DNA from: Zeimonas arvi
GTDB taxonomy: Bacteria > Pseudomonadota > Gammaproteobacteria > Burkholderiales > Burkholderiaceae_E
NCBI RefSeq assembly: GCF_008039575.1
Contig: NZ_VDUY01000011.1
Location: 1 to 34,064, forward strand
Length of the DNA stretch: 34,064 nucleotides
Direction: 5' to 3'
Below the pieces are notes generated by a model that worked only from the letters and a program-made list of their open reading frames with translations, searched no databases and was not told where the DNA came from. This document shows positions 1 to 8,535 of the stretch, piece by piece; position 1 is the first letter of the stretch, and every line of letters starts with the position of its first letter. The position numbers and the translations under genes are program-made.

Positions 1-71
1 CGAACCCGAATCCCGGCACCCGCCCGCGACATCCGTTGCCGGACCCCGCAGGCATGGCGCTCTCGCACAAA

Positions 72-107
72 CGCCCACACTTATCGGCTGTTGATTGTTA
101 AAGATCG
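72..107 (-). promoter_or_regulatory. boxA-type antitermination leader of an rRNA operon
   Basis: The minus strand reads CGATCTTTAACA (107-96) and, after a short gap, GTGTGGGCG (80-72). This matches the arrangement in the E. coli 16S leader, where boxA TGCTCTTTAACA is followed by TGTGTGGGC. Such sequences recruit the Nus antitermination complex. The 16S gene is expected just left of position 1. The same motif can also occur in 16S-23S spacers, but the strong promoter about 110 bases upstream favours the leader. Confidence 0.65.
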
Positions 108-213
108 CTCGCCCGGCACCCGGACATTCGCCCCCGGCACCAGATCCTCGGCCCTCAGGCCGATTCGCCGCCGCGCTGCATTTGCAGTGATTCGCGATCA
201 GCAGAGAAACGAG

Positions 214-242
214 ATTCTGGCAGAGCTTTCCCGGGCTGTCAA
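214..242 (-). promoter_or_regulatory. Probable rRNA operon promoter (sigma-70 type)
   Basis: On the minus strand there is a perfect -35 box TTGACA (242-237), a 17-base spacer and a -10 box CAGAAT (219-214), placing transcription start near 207. It points leftwards, away from the Usp-like gene. The downstream boxA-like leader suggests that it drives an rRNA operon beyond the left edge. The promoter elements are seen directly; the link to rRNA is inferred from the leader. Confidence 0.7.
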
Positions 243-299
243 ATCGACCGCCCGGGACCAGGCTTGGGGGTCGTTCCGGAAAGCGGGCCGGTCGCCGTA

Positions 300-1154
300 T
301 CAGACCATCACGATCGGCCAGCCGGCGCGCCGCAGGCTGCCTTCCAGTTGCGCGCGCTCGGCGCCGTCGGCCGGCCTGGGCAGCAGGAGGATCCCGGCGC
401 CGGCCCCACCCGGCTGCTGTCGCGCGGCCTGCAAGTCGGCCAGGCTCGCCTCCCGCCAGTCGTCCTGCCAGCCCCTTTGACGCAGCCAGTCGCGCAGCTC
501 GGCGGCCTCGCGCGGCGCCTCGGGCAACACCAGTCGTCCGGGGCCGTCCTGGTCGAGCAGGCGATGGGCGATCTCGAGCACGCGGCGGGCCCGCGGGCCG
601 ACCCCGGGCAGCGCCCACAGCTGGGGCGACCCTGCCAGCGACAGGCCCGCCGGCCGCGCGGACGCGATTGCGCCGCGCTGGGGGGCCGTCCCGGCTCGCG
701 TGGCCGCCCCCCGCCGAGTGGCCGGGTCGGGCCGCGTGATCGCGAGCGAGGTGGCGATGGCGGCGCTGGGCAGCACGACACAGTCTCCGGCGCCGGCGAC
801 CTCGAGCGCCTGCTGGAGAACCCGGCCGCGCGCGATCCGGAAGCTCCAGCGCAGGCCGCTCGCGCCGGCCGTCCGGACCAGCTGGCGCTGCAGGGCGCTG
901 GCCTGCGCCCTCAGCGCCGCCTCGAGGCGCTCGGGTCCCTGCTGCCCGGCCGGGTCGTGCTGGCCGAACAGGCGGGTCTCGAAGGCCTGCGGAAAAGCCG
1001 CCATCCGGAGCAGGTCGACGTTCTCGACGAAGAGCGCCGCGAGCTCGGCTTGCAGGATCCGGGCCAGGCCGACGGCCGTGCCCAGCGGCGCCTCGCTGCG
1101 CTCAAGCGCGTCGAGAGCCACCCAGATCCGGCCGGTTTCGACGAGGTCGCTCAT
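300..1154 (-). CDS. Universal stress protein-like protein, probably two degenerate Usp domains
   Basis: A 284-residue protein with no clear named family. Residues 8-130 look like a UspA fold: a first beta strand IWVALDALE, a helix rich in Ala/Leu, a strand ending ALFVENVDLLRMAAFP, then a long helix and a strand DCVVLPSAA. The C-terminal part (about 175-284) again alternates helix and strand and ends in PIVMV, as the last Usp strand does. The usual ATP motif G-2X-G-9X-G(S/T) is not visible, so nucleotide binding is doubtful. Its ATG overlaps the stop of the upstream lon-like gene (ATGA), so it is the last gene of a three-gene operon with the two proteases and is probably translationally coupled. 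Assignment to the Usp superfamily is inference from fold-like pattern; the gene itself is secure. Confidence 0.7.
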   Translation of the reverse strand: MSDLVETGRIWVALDALERSEAPLGTAVGLARILQAELAALFVENVDLLRMAAFPQAFETRLFGQHDPAGQQGPERLEAALRAQASALQRQLVRTAGASGLRWSFRIARGRVLQQALEVAGAGDCVVLPSAAIATSLAITRPDPATRRGAATRAGTAPQRGAIASARPAGLSLAGSPQLWALPGVGPRARRVLEIAHRLLDQDGPGRLVLPEAPREAAELRDWLRQRGWQDDWREASLADLQAARQQPGGAGAGILLLPRPADGAERAQLEGSLRRAGWPIVMV

Positions 1155-3526
1155 TGCCGCGAGTTCCCGCCGCGTCCGCGCAGGCGCCGCGCCCCGAACT
1201 CGAGGGCGATGTCGACGAACTGCGACAAGCGCTTGCGCACCCGCTGGTCGATGTCGGGCTCGCCGGTGAGCAGGGCGATCGCCTCGTCGAACTGCGAGAC
1301 CGCGTGGATGGCGAAGCGCCCGTCGCGCACCGCCTCGACCACATCGCGCCGGAGCATCAGGTGGCGAAGGTTGGCCTTCGGTATCAGGACGCCGTGGCTC
1401 GCGTCGAGCCCGCGCGCCACGCAGATGTCGAAGAAGCCTTCGATCTTCTCGTTGACTCCGCCGATCGCCTGCACCTCGCCGCGCTGGTTGACCGAACCGG
1501 TGACCGCCCAGGCCTGGCGGATCGGCACGCCGGCCAGCGAGGACACCAGCGCGCACAGCTCGGCCAGCGACGCGCTGTCGCCGTCGACCGGGCCGTAGGT
1601 CTGTTCGAAGGCCAGGCTCGCATTGAGGGCGAAGGGCTGGCGCGCCGCGTAGCGCGCCGCCAGGAAGGCGCTGAGGATCAACACGCCCTTGGAGTGGATC
1701 GCTCCGGCGAGCTGGGCCTCGCGCTGGATGTCGATGACGTGGCCGTCACCGACCCGCGTGGTGGCGGTGATCCGGGTCGGCTGGCCGAACACGAGGTCGC
1801 CGACCGAGTAGACGGCCAGGCCGTTGATCTGGCCCGGCTCGGCACCGGCGGTGTCGATCATGATCGTGCCGCGCAGGATCTCCTCCTGCATCCGCCGGCG
1901 GATGCTGTCGCTGCGCTCGATCCGCGCGTCGAGCGCCCGCTGGACCTGCTCGCGACCGATGATGTCGCGGCCGGCCTTGCGCGCCCAGTACTCGGACTCG
2001 ATCATCAGGTCCTCCAGGCCGCGCCTGCGCAGGCTCAGCTTGCCGGAATCGCCGGCCTCGCGAGCCCCGAACTCCACGACGCGCGCCACCGCATGGCGAT
2101 CGAGGGGCAGCTCGCACACCTTGCGCGCAATCGTGGCGATCACGCGCGCATAGGCCTTCAGCGACTCGGGCGAGGCGTCGGCGTCGTCCTCGAAATCGGC
2201 GGCCACCTTGAACAGCTCGACGAACTCGGGATCGTAGGCCTGCAGCAGCATGTGCAGCATGCGGTCGCCGAACAGCACCACCTTCACGTCGAGCGGAATG
2301 GGCTGGGGCTCGAGCGACACCGTGCTGACCGCGCCGTAGAACTGCCCGGGCGATTCGATCCGGATCTCGCGCGTGTGCAACGCACGCTTGAGCGCCTCCC
2401 AGGCGAAGGGCTGGGTCAGCACCCGGCGCAGGTCGAGCAGCAGGTAGCCGCCGTTGGCGCGATGCAGGGCGCCGGCCTTGACCAGCCCGAAATCGGTGAG
2501 CAGCGCGCCGAAACGCGCGATGTGCTCGATCCGGCCGACCAGGTTCACGTAGGTCGGGTTTTCCTCGGTGACCACCGGAGCGCCCGGCACCTCGCCGCCG
2601 CCGACCAGCAGGTTGACCTCGTAGCGCCGCAGCGGCGGCATCTCCTCGGCCTGCGCAGCGAGTTGCTGCGGCGTGGACTCGCTCTGCGAGCGGAAGATGT
2701 CGGCGTTCTCGACGACGTCCTCCTTGAACGCGTCGAGCCAGCGCACCACTTCGGGCAGCGCCACGTAGCGGCGGATCAGGTCGTCGACCATGTTGCCCAC
2801 CGCGAACATCGTGACCTCGCGGTTGAGCTTCTTCATCTCCTCGCGATGGGCGCGTCGCCACAGCACGACCTGGCGAAGCAGGCGCTCGAGCTTCTCCTGC
2901 AGCCCGCGCACCGCCTGCGCGATGCGCTCCTTCTCGCCGTCGGGCAGCTTCTCGAACTCCTCGTGCGGCATCACCTCGCCGTCCTTGTCGGGCGCGAAGG
3001 AGAAGCCGGTGGGGGTGCGCAAGAGCAGGATGCCCTGCCCCTGCGCCTCGTCGACCAGCTCGCTGAAGCCCTGCTCCTGCTTGCCGCCGAACTGCGCGTC
3101 GATCTGCTCGACCCGGGAGCGGTAGTCGTCGCTCTCGAGCACTGCGGGAATCGCGCCGCGCAACTCCTCGACCAGTTGCTGCATGTCGAGCCTGAAGCCC
3201 GCGCCCTGCCCGCAGGGCAGTCGCAGCGCATGCGGCTTGTGCGGTTCCTTGAAGTTGTTGACGTAGCACCAGTCCTCGCCGCGCGGCCGGCCGGCGGCGA
3301 TCGCCAGGATCCGCTCGCGCGTGGCGTCGAACTTGCCGGTGGCCGGGTCGCCGAGCACGAACAGGTTGAAACCGCTGCGCTGGATGCCCACGCCGAGCTC
3401 GATCGCGTCGATCGCGCGCGCCTGCCCGAACGCGCCGGAGATCGGCTCGACCTGCGCGGTGGTGTCGAAGTCGAACTGACTGGCTTCGCAGTAGTGGCAG
3501 AGCGCGTCGGCTCCTACCTGGGTCAT
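1151..3526 (-). CDS. Lon-related ATP-dependent serine protease (AAA_32 / Lon_C family)
   Basis: A 791-residue cytosolic protease of the Lon-related family that includes E. coli YcbZ and P. aeruginosa AsrA, not the housekeeping Lon, because it lacks the Lon substrate-binding N domain. An N-terminal ATPase-like part has the degenerate P-loop [11 protein letters not shown], where Phe replaces Thr/Ser after GK. The middle contains the family hallmark [14 protein letters not shown] followed by [11 protein letters not shown]. The C-terminal Lon protease domain carries the Ser-Lys dyad: Ser in VDGDSAS (about Ser651) and Lys in [10 protein letters not shown] (about Lys694). The ATG at 3526 overlaps the ftsH stop (ATGA), and the stop overlaps the next start, so the three genes are one tightly coupled operon. 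Proteolytic activity is well supported by the intact dyad; substrates are unknown. Confidence 0.9.
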   Translation of the reverse strand: MTQVGADALCHYCEASQFDFDTTAQVEPISGAFGQARAIDAIELGVGIQRSGFNLFVLGDPATGKFDATRERILAIAAGRPRGEDWCYVNNFKEPHKPHALRLPCGQGAGFRLDMQQLVEELRGAIPAVLESDDYRSRVEQIDAQFGGKQEQGFSELVDEAQGQGILLLRTPTGFSFAPDKDGEVMPHEEFEKLPDGEKERIAQAVRGLQEKLERLLRQVVLWRRAHREEMKKLNREVTMFAVGNMVDDLIRRYVALPEVVRWLDAFKEDVVENADIFRSQSESTPQQLAAQAEEMPPLRRYEVNLLVGGGEVPGAPVVTEENPTYVNLVGRIEHIARFGALLTDFGLVKAGALHRANGGYLLLDLRRVLTQPFAWEALKRALHTREIRIESPGQFYGAVSTVSLEPQPIPLDVKVVLFGDRMLHMLLQAYDPEFVELFKVAADFEDDADASPESLKAYARVIATIARKVCELPLDRHAVARVVEFGAREAGDSGKLSLRRRGLEDLMIESEYWARKAGRDIIGREQVQRALDARIERSDSIRRRMQEEILRGTIMIDTAGAEPGQINGLAVYSVGDLVFGQPTRITATTRVGDGHVIDIQREAQLAGAIHSKGVLILSAFLAARYAARQPFALNASLAFEQTYGPVDGDSASLAELCALVSSLAGVPIRQAWAVTGSVNQRGEVQAIGGVNEKIEGFFDICVARGLDASHGVLIPKANLRHLMLRRDVVEAVRDGRFAIHAVSQFDEAIALLTGEPDIDQRVRKRLSQFVDIALEFGARRLRGRGGNSRQ

Positions 3527-5373
3527 CGCTCGGTCTCCTGGGCGGGAATCTCGGCGCACAGCGCCTGCAGATCCTTCTGTTCGAGGGTCTCGCGCTCGAG
3601 CAGCAGCTCGGCGCCGCGCTCGAGTCGCGCGCGCTGGCGGCTCAGGACGGCAAGGCTCTGGGCGAAGGCGTCGGCCACCAGCCGGCGCACCGCTTCGTCG
3701 ATCCGCCGCGCGCTCTCCTCGGAATGGCGGCGGGGCTCGGCGACCTGGTCGGGCGCGCCGAGGAAGGCCGAACGCGGCGCCTCGTAGACCAGGTTGCCCA
3801 GCGTTTCGTCCATCCCGTATTGCATGACCATGCTGCGCGCGATGTCGGTGACCTTGGCCAGATCGTCGGAGGCGCCGGTGGAGATCTCGCCGAGCGCCAG
3901 CTGCTCGGCCGCCCGGCCGCCGAGCAGCACGGCCATCTTGCGCTCGAGCTCCTTGCGCGTCATCAGGAAGCGGTCCTCGGTGGGCCGCTGGATGGTGTAG
4001 CCCAGCGAGCCGATGCCGCGCGGGATGATCGAGATCTTGTGGACCACGTCGGCGCCGGGCAGCGCCATCGCGACCAGCGCATGGCCCATCTCGTGGTGGG
4101 CGACGATGCGCCGCTCCAGCGGATTGAGCAGGCGGTTGCGCTTCTCCAGGCCGGCCACGATCCGCTCGATCGCCCCGGTGAAATCGGCCAGCGCCACCGC
4201 TTCGCGGCCGTTGCGGGTGGCCAGCAGCGCCGCCTCGTTGACCAGGTTGGCGATGTCGGCGCCGGTGAAACCCGGCGTGAGCGCCGCGACCTGCTCGGGA
4301 TCGACGTCGGGGGCGAGCTTCACCTTGCGCAGATGCACCCCGAGGATCTGCACCCTGCCCTTGCGATCCGGCCGATCGACCAGCACCTGGCGGTCGAAGC
4401 GCCCGGCACGCAGCAAGGCCGGATCGAGGATCTCCGGGCGATTGGTGGCCGCCAGCAGCACGACGCCGGATTTCGGGTCGAAGCCGTCGAGCTCTGCGAG
4501 CAGCTGGTTCAGCGTCTGCTCCTTCTCGTCGTGGCCGCCGCCGAAGCCGAAGGCGCCGCGCGCCCGGCCCAGCGCGTCGATCTCGTCGATGAAGATGATC
4601 GCCGGCGCCTTCTGGCGCGCCTGCTCGAACAGGTCGCGCACCCGCGCCGCGCCCACCCCGACGAACATCTCGACGAACTCCGAGCCGTTGATCGAGAAAA
4701 AGGGCACGCCGGCCTCGCCGGCCACCGCGCGCGCCAGCAGCGTCTTGCCGGTGCCGGGCGGCCCGACCAGCAGGATGCCCTTCGGGATCCGTGCGCCGAG
4801 CCGGCCGTACTCGCCGGGGTTCTTCAGGAAGCCGACGACCTCGCGCAGCTCTTCCTTGGCTTCGTCGACGCCCGCCACGTCGTCGAAGGTGACGCCGACG
4901 CCGGTCTCCACGTAGACCTTGGCCCGGCTCTTGCCGATCGACATCAGCCCGCCGCCCCCGCCGAAGCCGCCGATCCCCTTCTCGGCGATCTTGCGCAGCG
5001 CGAACATCCAGATGCCGAAGAAGACGAGCACCGGCAGGATCCAGCCCAGCAGGTCGCGCAGCAGCGTGCTTTCGATGACGCCGCGGAAGCTCGCGCCGTG
5101 CTCCGCCAGCGCGCCGGCGAGTTGCGGATCGACCCGCACGGTCACGAAGCGGGTCCGGCCGTCCTGCAGCGGACGCTTGAGCGAGCCCTGGATGCGGTCG
5201 GCCGAGACCTGCATGTCGGCCACGTTCCCGGCCTCGAGCTGCTGCATGAACTCGCTGTACGGCATCGGCTCCACCGCCCTGAAGCTCTGCCAGATGTCGT
5301 GCGCGACCATCGTGAGCAGCAGCACGGCGGCAATGTGCCAGACGTTCCAGCCAGGGTTCTGGTTGCGGTCCAT
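3523..5373 (-). CDS. ftsH: ATP-dependent zinc metalloprotease, FtsH family
   Basis: A 616-residue inner-membrane AAA+ protease that degrades membrane and cytosolic proteins. There are two membrane segments (about 12-26 and 108-126) with a periplasmic loop between them. The AAA module has Walker A GPPGTGKT (204-211), Walker B FIDEID (261-266) and a second region of homology ending RAGRFDR (about 309-328). The zinc site is HEMGH (His427, Glu428, His431), with a candidate third ligand Asp in [11 protein letters not shown] (about 503). All catalytic residues are present. The housekeeping betaproteobacterial ftsH normally sits beside rlmE/folP, so this copy, first in an operon with a Lon-related protease and a Usp-like protein, is likely a second, stress-type paralogue. 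Start ATG at 5373 follows a weak GGGAA ribosome site. Confidence 0.93.
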   Translation of the reverse strand: MDRNQNPGWNVWHIAAVLLLTMVAHDIWQSFRAVEPMPYSEFMQQLEAGNVADMQVSADRIQGSLKRPLQDGRTRFVTVRVDPQLAGALAEHGASFRGVIESTLLRDLLGWILPVLVFFGIWMFALRKIAEKGIGGFGGGGGLMSIGKSRAKVYVETGVGVTFDDVAGVDEAKEELREVVGFLKNPGEYGRLGARIPKGILLVGPPGTGKTLLARAVAGEAGVPFFSINGSEFVEMFVGVGAARVRDLFEQARQKAPAIIFIDEIDALGRARGAFGFGGGHDEKEQTLNQLLAELDGFDPKSGVVLLAATNRPEILDPALLRAGRFDRQVLVDRPDRKGRVQILGVHLRKVKLAPDVDPEQVAALTPGFTGADIANLVNEAALLATRNGREAVALADFTGAIERIVAGLEKRNRLLNPLERRIVAHHEMGHALVAMALPGADVVHKISIIPRGIGSLGYTIQRPTEDRFLMTRKELERKMAVLLGGRAAEQLALGEISTGASDDLAKVTDIARSMVMQYGMDETLGNLVYEAPRSAFLGAPDQVAEPRRHSEESARRIDEAVRRLVADAFAQSLAVLSRQRARLERGAELLLERETLEQKDLQALCAEIPAQETER

Positions 5374-5404
5374 GGATTCCCGATTCTAGTCAGCTTCGTC
5401 ATTC

Positions 5405-5441
5405 TGCGGACGGCCGATTCGCCTGCGCTTGACCGTCCGCA
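5405..5441. repeat. 9-bp perfect inverted repeat between divergent ftsH and nrdJ
   Basis: TGCGGACGG (5405-5413) and CCGTCCGCA (5433-5441) are perfect complements separated by 19 bases, in the 188-base space between the two divergent genes. There is no T-run on either side, so it does not look like an intrinsic terminator. It could be an operator for a dimeric regulator or an mRNA hairpin. TAGAAT-like -10 boxes lie on both sides: 5388-5383 on the minus strand and 5507-5512 on the plus strand. Confidence 0.45.
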
Positions 5442-5561
5442 AGGTCGAGGATCGCCGGGAGGCCGCGCGGGGGATCATCCGGAATCCCCGATTGCGGCGA
5501 GCGGACTAGAATGTCCCGCGAACGCGATCGCCTGTCCACCCGCCCGACCCGAAGGAAACCC

Positions 5562-8453
5562 ATGAAGCTCGAAAACGTCCTCGCCGCGCTGCCCGAACAG
5601 GAAGTCACGATCGACGTCCTTCAGGAGAAATACGCAAAGGGCGACGAGCAGACGGTGCACGACGTCCGGCGCCGGGTGGCCCGGGCGCTGGCCTCGATCG
5701 AGGCGCCCGCCCAGCGCGAGCATTGGGAAGCCGAGTTCCTGTGGGCCATGGAGAACGGCTTCATCCCCGCGGGCCGGATCAACTCGGCAGCGGGCACCGA
5801 GATCCAGGCCACGCTGATCAATTGTTTCGTGCAGCCGATCGGCGACGCGGTCTGGGGGCACGACGAGAACGGAACGCCGGGCATCTACGCCGCGCTGCAG
5901 GAAGCCGCCGAGACGATGCGCCGCGGCGGCGGCGTGGGCTACGATTTCTCGTCGATCCGGCCCAAGGGCGCGCTGGTGCGCGGCACGCACTCGCGGGCCT
6001 CGGGGCCGGTGTCCTACATGCGGGTCTTCGACAAGTCCTGCGAGACGCTCGAATCGGCCGGCTCCCGGCGCGGCGCGCAGATGGGCGTGCTGCGGGTCGA
6101 CCACCCCGACGTGGAAGAGTTCGTGCACGCAAAGCGCGACGGCTCGCTGTCGAACTTCAACATGTCGGTCGCGGTCAGCGACGCGTTCATGCAGGCGGTG
6201 CAGGACGACGCCGACTTCGAACTGGTCCACGAGGTTCGGCCCTTCGACGGCGAAGACGACGCGCAGCCGCGCGCCGACGGCAAGTTCGTCTACCGCACGA
6301 TCCGCGCCCGCGAGCTGTGGGACCAGATCATGCGCTCGACCTACGATCACGCCGAGCCCGGCGTGATCTTCATCGACCGGGTCAACCGCGACAACAACCT
6401 CTCCTACTGCGAGACGATCGAGGCGAGCAATCCCTGCGGCGAGCAGTTCCTGCCGCCCTACGGTTGCTGCGACCTGGGCAGCCTGAACCTGGTGCGCTTC
6501 GTTTCCGATCCCTTCGGCCAGGCGCCGAGCTTCGACTTCGAGCGCTTCGACCGGGCGGTGTCGATCGCGATCCGGGCGCTCGACAACGTGCTCGACCTGA
6601 CCCTGTGGCCGCTGCCCGCGCAGGACCGCGAAGCCAAGGCCAAGCGCCGGGTCGGCCTGGGCTTCACCGGCCTGGGCAACGCGCTCACCATGCTGAAGCT
6701 GCGCTACGACTCGCAGGCGGGCCGCGACTTCGCGTCCACGATCGCCTGCCGGATGCGCGACACCGCCTACGAGACCTCGGTGGCGCTGGCCGGCGAGCGC
6801 GGCGCCTTCCCGTTGTTCGACGCCGAGCAGTACCTGGCCGAGCCGCATGCCGCCTCGCGCCTGCCCGAGCCGCTGAAAGCCCGCATCCGCAAGGAAGGCA
6901 TCCGCAACTCCCACCTGATGTCGATCGCGCCGACCGGCACGATCTCGATCGCGTTCGGCGGGAACTCCTCGGGCGGCATCGAGCCGGCCTTCTCCTGGAC
7001 CTACACCCGTCGCAAGCGCATGCCCGACGGCAGCCGCCGCGAGTACGAGGTCGAGGACTTCGCCTACCGCCTGTTCCGCCACATGGGCGGCAACGTGGCC
7101 GCGCTGCCCGACTACTTCGTGTCGGCGATGCAGATTTCGGCCCTCGACCACATGCGGATGAGCGCGGCGGTCCAGCCCTGCGTGGACTCGGCGATCAGCA
7201 AGACGGTCAACGTCGCCGAAGACTACCCGTACGACGAGTTCAAGACCCTCTACCAGGAGGCCTGGAAGGCCGGCCTGAAGGGCATCACCACCTATCGCCC
7301 CAACGCGGTGATCGGCTCGGTGCTCAGCGTGTCCAGCGCACCGACCCCGCAGCAGCCGCAGGACCTGACCGAAGACCCGGACCGCCGGCTGCGCCTGGAC
7401 AAGCTTCCGCGCCCGGCCCTGTCCTCGCTGCGCTGGCCGAGCCGGCCCAGGCTCGCCGCGGGCAACATGGCCTGGTCGTACATGTTCGAGCCACTCGACC
7501 ACCGCGTTTCCTTCTGCATCTTCATCGGCCAGACCGAAGAGACCATCGAGCGGCTCGACGGCAGCCGGGCGGTGCGCAGCCTGCCTTTCGAGACCTGGGT
7601 GAACGGCAACGAGCAACCGCGCGGCCTGGGCGCGATCGCCAAGGCGCTGTCGATGGACATGCGCTCGAACGACCGCTCGTGGCTCAAGCTCAAGCTCGAC
7701 GCGCTCGCCAAGACCCGCGACGAGCAGCCCTTGCAGCTGCCCTTCCCGCCCGAGGGCGAGGTCCGCTGGTCGCCGGGCGTGGTGGCAGCATTCGCCGAGA
7801 TCGTGCGCCACCGCTGCGAGGAACTGGGCACCTTCGACGCGCTCGATGCCCAGCCCACGCCGATGCTCGACGCGCTGATGTTCCGCAAGGAACCCAAGTC
7901 GGGCCCGCTCGGCACGCTTTCCTGGACCGCCGACATCAGCAACGCGGCCACCGGCGATGACTTCGTGCTGGGCGTGAAGGAGCTGCAGCTGCCCGACGGC
8001 ACCCGCCGCCCGTATTCGATCTGGCTGTCGGGCGACTACCCGAAGGTGCTCGACGGCCTGTGCAAGCTGCTGTCGCTCGACATGCACGTGGTCGACGTCA
8101 GCTGGGTCGGCCTGAAGCTGCGCAAGCTGCGCAGCTTCGGCGAGCTGAACGGCTCCTTCTGGGCACCGGTGCCCGGCGAGTCGCGCCAGCAGGTCTACCC
8201 CAGCACCGTGGCCTACATCGCCGAGCTGATCCTGCATCGCTACAAGGTGCTGGGGCTGCTCGACGACGAGGGGCGCGCCATCGGCGGCGCCGGCGCGCTG
8301 GCCCTTCCCGAGAGCGACGTGGCCCCGGCCGCGCCGACCGAGGTGCCGGTGATGGCCGGCCAGGCCTGCCCGTCCTGCGGCGCGCACGCCTACATCCGCA
8401 AGGACGGGTGCATGTTCTGCACCGCCTGCGGGCACCAGGGCGAATGCGGCTGA
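5562..8453 (+). CDS. nrdJ: Adenosylcobalamin-dependent (class II) ribonucleotide reductase
   Basis: A 963-residue enzyme that reduces ribonucleotides to deoxyribonucleotides using a B12-generated thiyl radical, so it works with or without oxygen. The catalytic barrel spans about 60-600. The radical-loop motif NPCGE gives Asn290, Cys292 (thiyl) and Glu294; Cys88 in NCFVQP and Cys303 in the GCCDLG stretch fit the active-site disulfide pair. Two related TSCPD-type domains follow (about 633-730 and 787-875). The C-terminus (935-963) is a Cys cluster, CPSC then CMFCTAC and a final Cys, typical of the zinc/redox tail that re-reduces the active site. The start at 5562 is chosen because GAAGGAAA lies just upstream; an in-frame ATG at 5511 would overlap the probable -10 box. 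No cobalamin riboswitch or NrdR box was recognised upstream. Confidence 0.95.
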   Translation: MKLENVLAALPEQEVTIDVLQEKYAKGDEQTVHDVRRRVARALASIEAPAQREHWEAEFLWAMENGFIPAGRINSAAGTEIQATLINCFVQPIGDAVWGHDENGTPGIYAALQEAAETMRRGGGVGYDFSSIRPKGALVRGTHSRASGPVSYMRVFDKSCETLESAGSRRGAQMGVLRVDHPDVEEFVHAKRDGSLSNFNMSVAVSDAFMQAVQDDADFELVHEVRPFDGEDDAQPRADGKFVYRTIRARELWDQIMRSTYDHAEPGVIFIDRVNRDNNLSYCETIEASNPCGEQFLPPYGCCDLGSLNLVRFVSDPFGQAPSFDFERFDRAVSIAIRALDNVLDLTLWPLPAQDREAKAKRRVGLGFTGLGNALTMLKLRYDSQAGRDFASTIACRMRDTAYETSVALAGERGAFPLFDAEQYLAEPHAASRLPEPLKARIRKEGIRNSHLMSIAPTGTISIAFGGNSSGGIEPAFSWTYTRRKRMPDGSRREYEVEDFAYRLFRHMGGNVAALPDYFVSAMQISALDHMRMSAAVQPCVDSAISKTVNVAEDYPYDEFKTLYQEAWKAGLKGITTYRPNAVIGSVLSVSSAPTPQQPQDLTEDPDRRLRLDKLPRPALSSLRWPSRPRLAAGNMAWSYMFEPLDHRVSFCIFIGQTEETIERLDGSRAVRSLPFETWVNGNEQPRGLGAIAKALSMDMRSNDRSWLKLKLDALAKTRDEQPLQLPFPPEGEVRWSPGVVAAFAEIVRHRCEELGTFDALDAQPTPMLDALMFRKEPKSGPLGTLSWTADISNAATGDDFVLGVKELQLPDGTRRPYSIWLSGDYPKVLDGLCKLLSLDMHVVDVSWVGLKLRKLRSFGELNGSFWAPVPGESRQQVYPSTVAYIAELILHRYKVLGLLDDEGRAIGGAGALALPESDVAPAAPTEVPVMAGQACPSCGAHAYIRKDGCMFCTACGHQGECG

Positions 8454-8500
8454 CGGACTAGGCCGAAAGGCTGACGCGCGGGAGCGCGATCCTCCCTAGA

Positions 8501-8525
8501 CTGTCGGCGGCATCCATGCCGACAG
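8501..8525 (+). repeat. 8-bp inverted repeat just upstream of the hybrid kinase gene
   Basis: CTGTCGGC (8501-8508) and GCCGACAG (8518-8525) are perfectly complementary around a 9-base loop. The right arm ends immediately before the GGGGAAA ribosome site of the kinase at 8536. It lies 47 bases after the nrdJ stop. No T-run follows, so a 5'-UTR hairpin or operator is as likely as an nrdJ terminator. Confidence 0.45.
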
Positions 8526-8535
8526 CGGGGAAACC

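Noticed and set aside
5429-5442. FNR-like site TTGAC-CGTC-CGCAA upstream of nrdJ.
   Set aside because: Only 7 of 10 positions match and it lies about 70 bases from the nrdJ -10 box; it overlaps the inverted repeat, so the match is probably chance.
5374-5561. Cobalamin riboswitch or NrdR box before nrdJ.
   Set aside because: No B12-box or NrdR-like palindrome could be recognised by eye, and the space is short for a cobalamin riboswitch.
5475-8435. A 986-codon open frame on the minus strand opposite nrdJ.
   Set aside because: It is a high-GC antisense shadow with no family motifs; the plus-strand nrdJ has all catalytic residues and a ribosome site.
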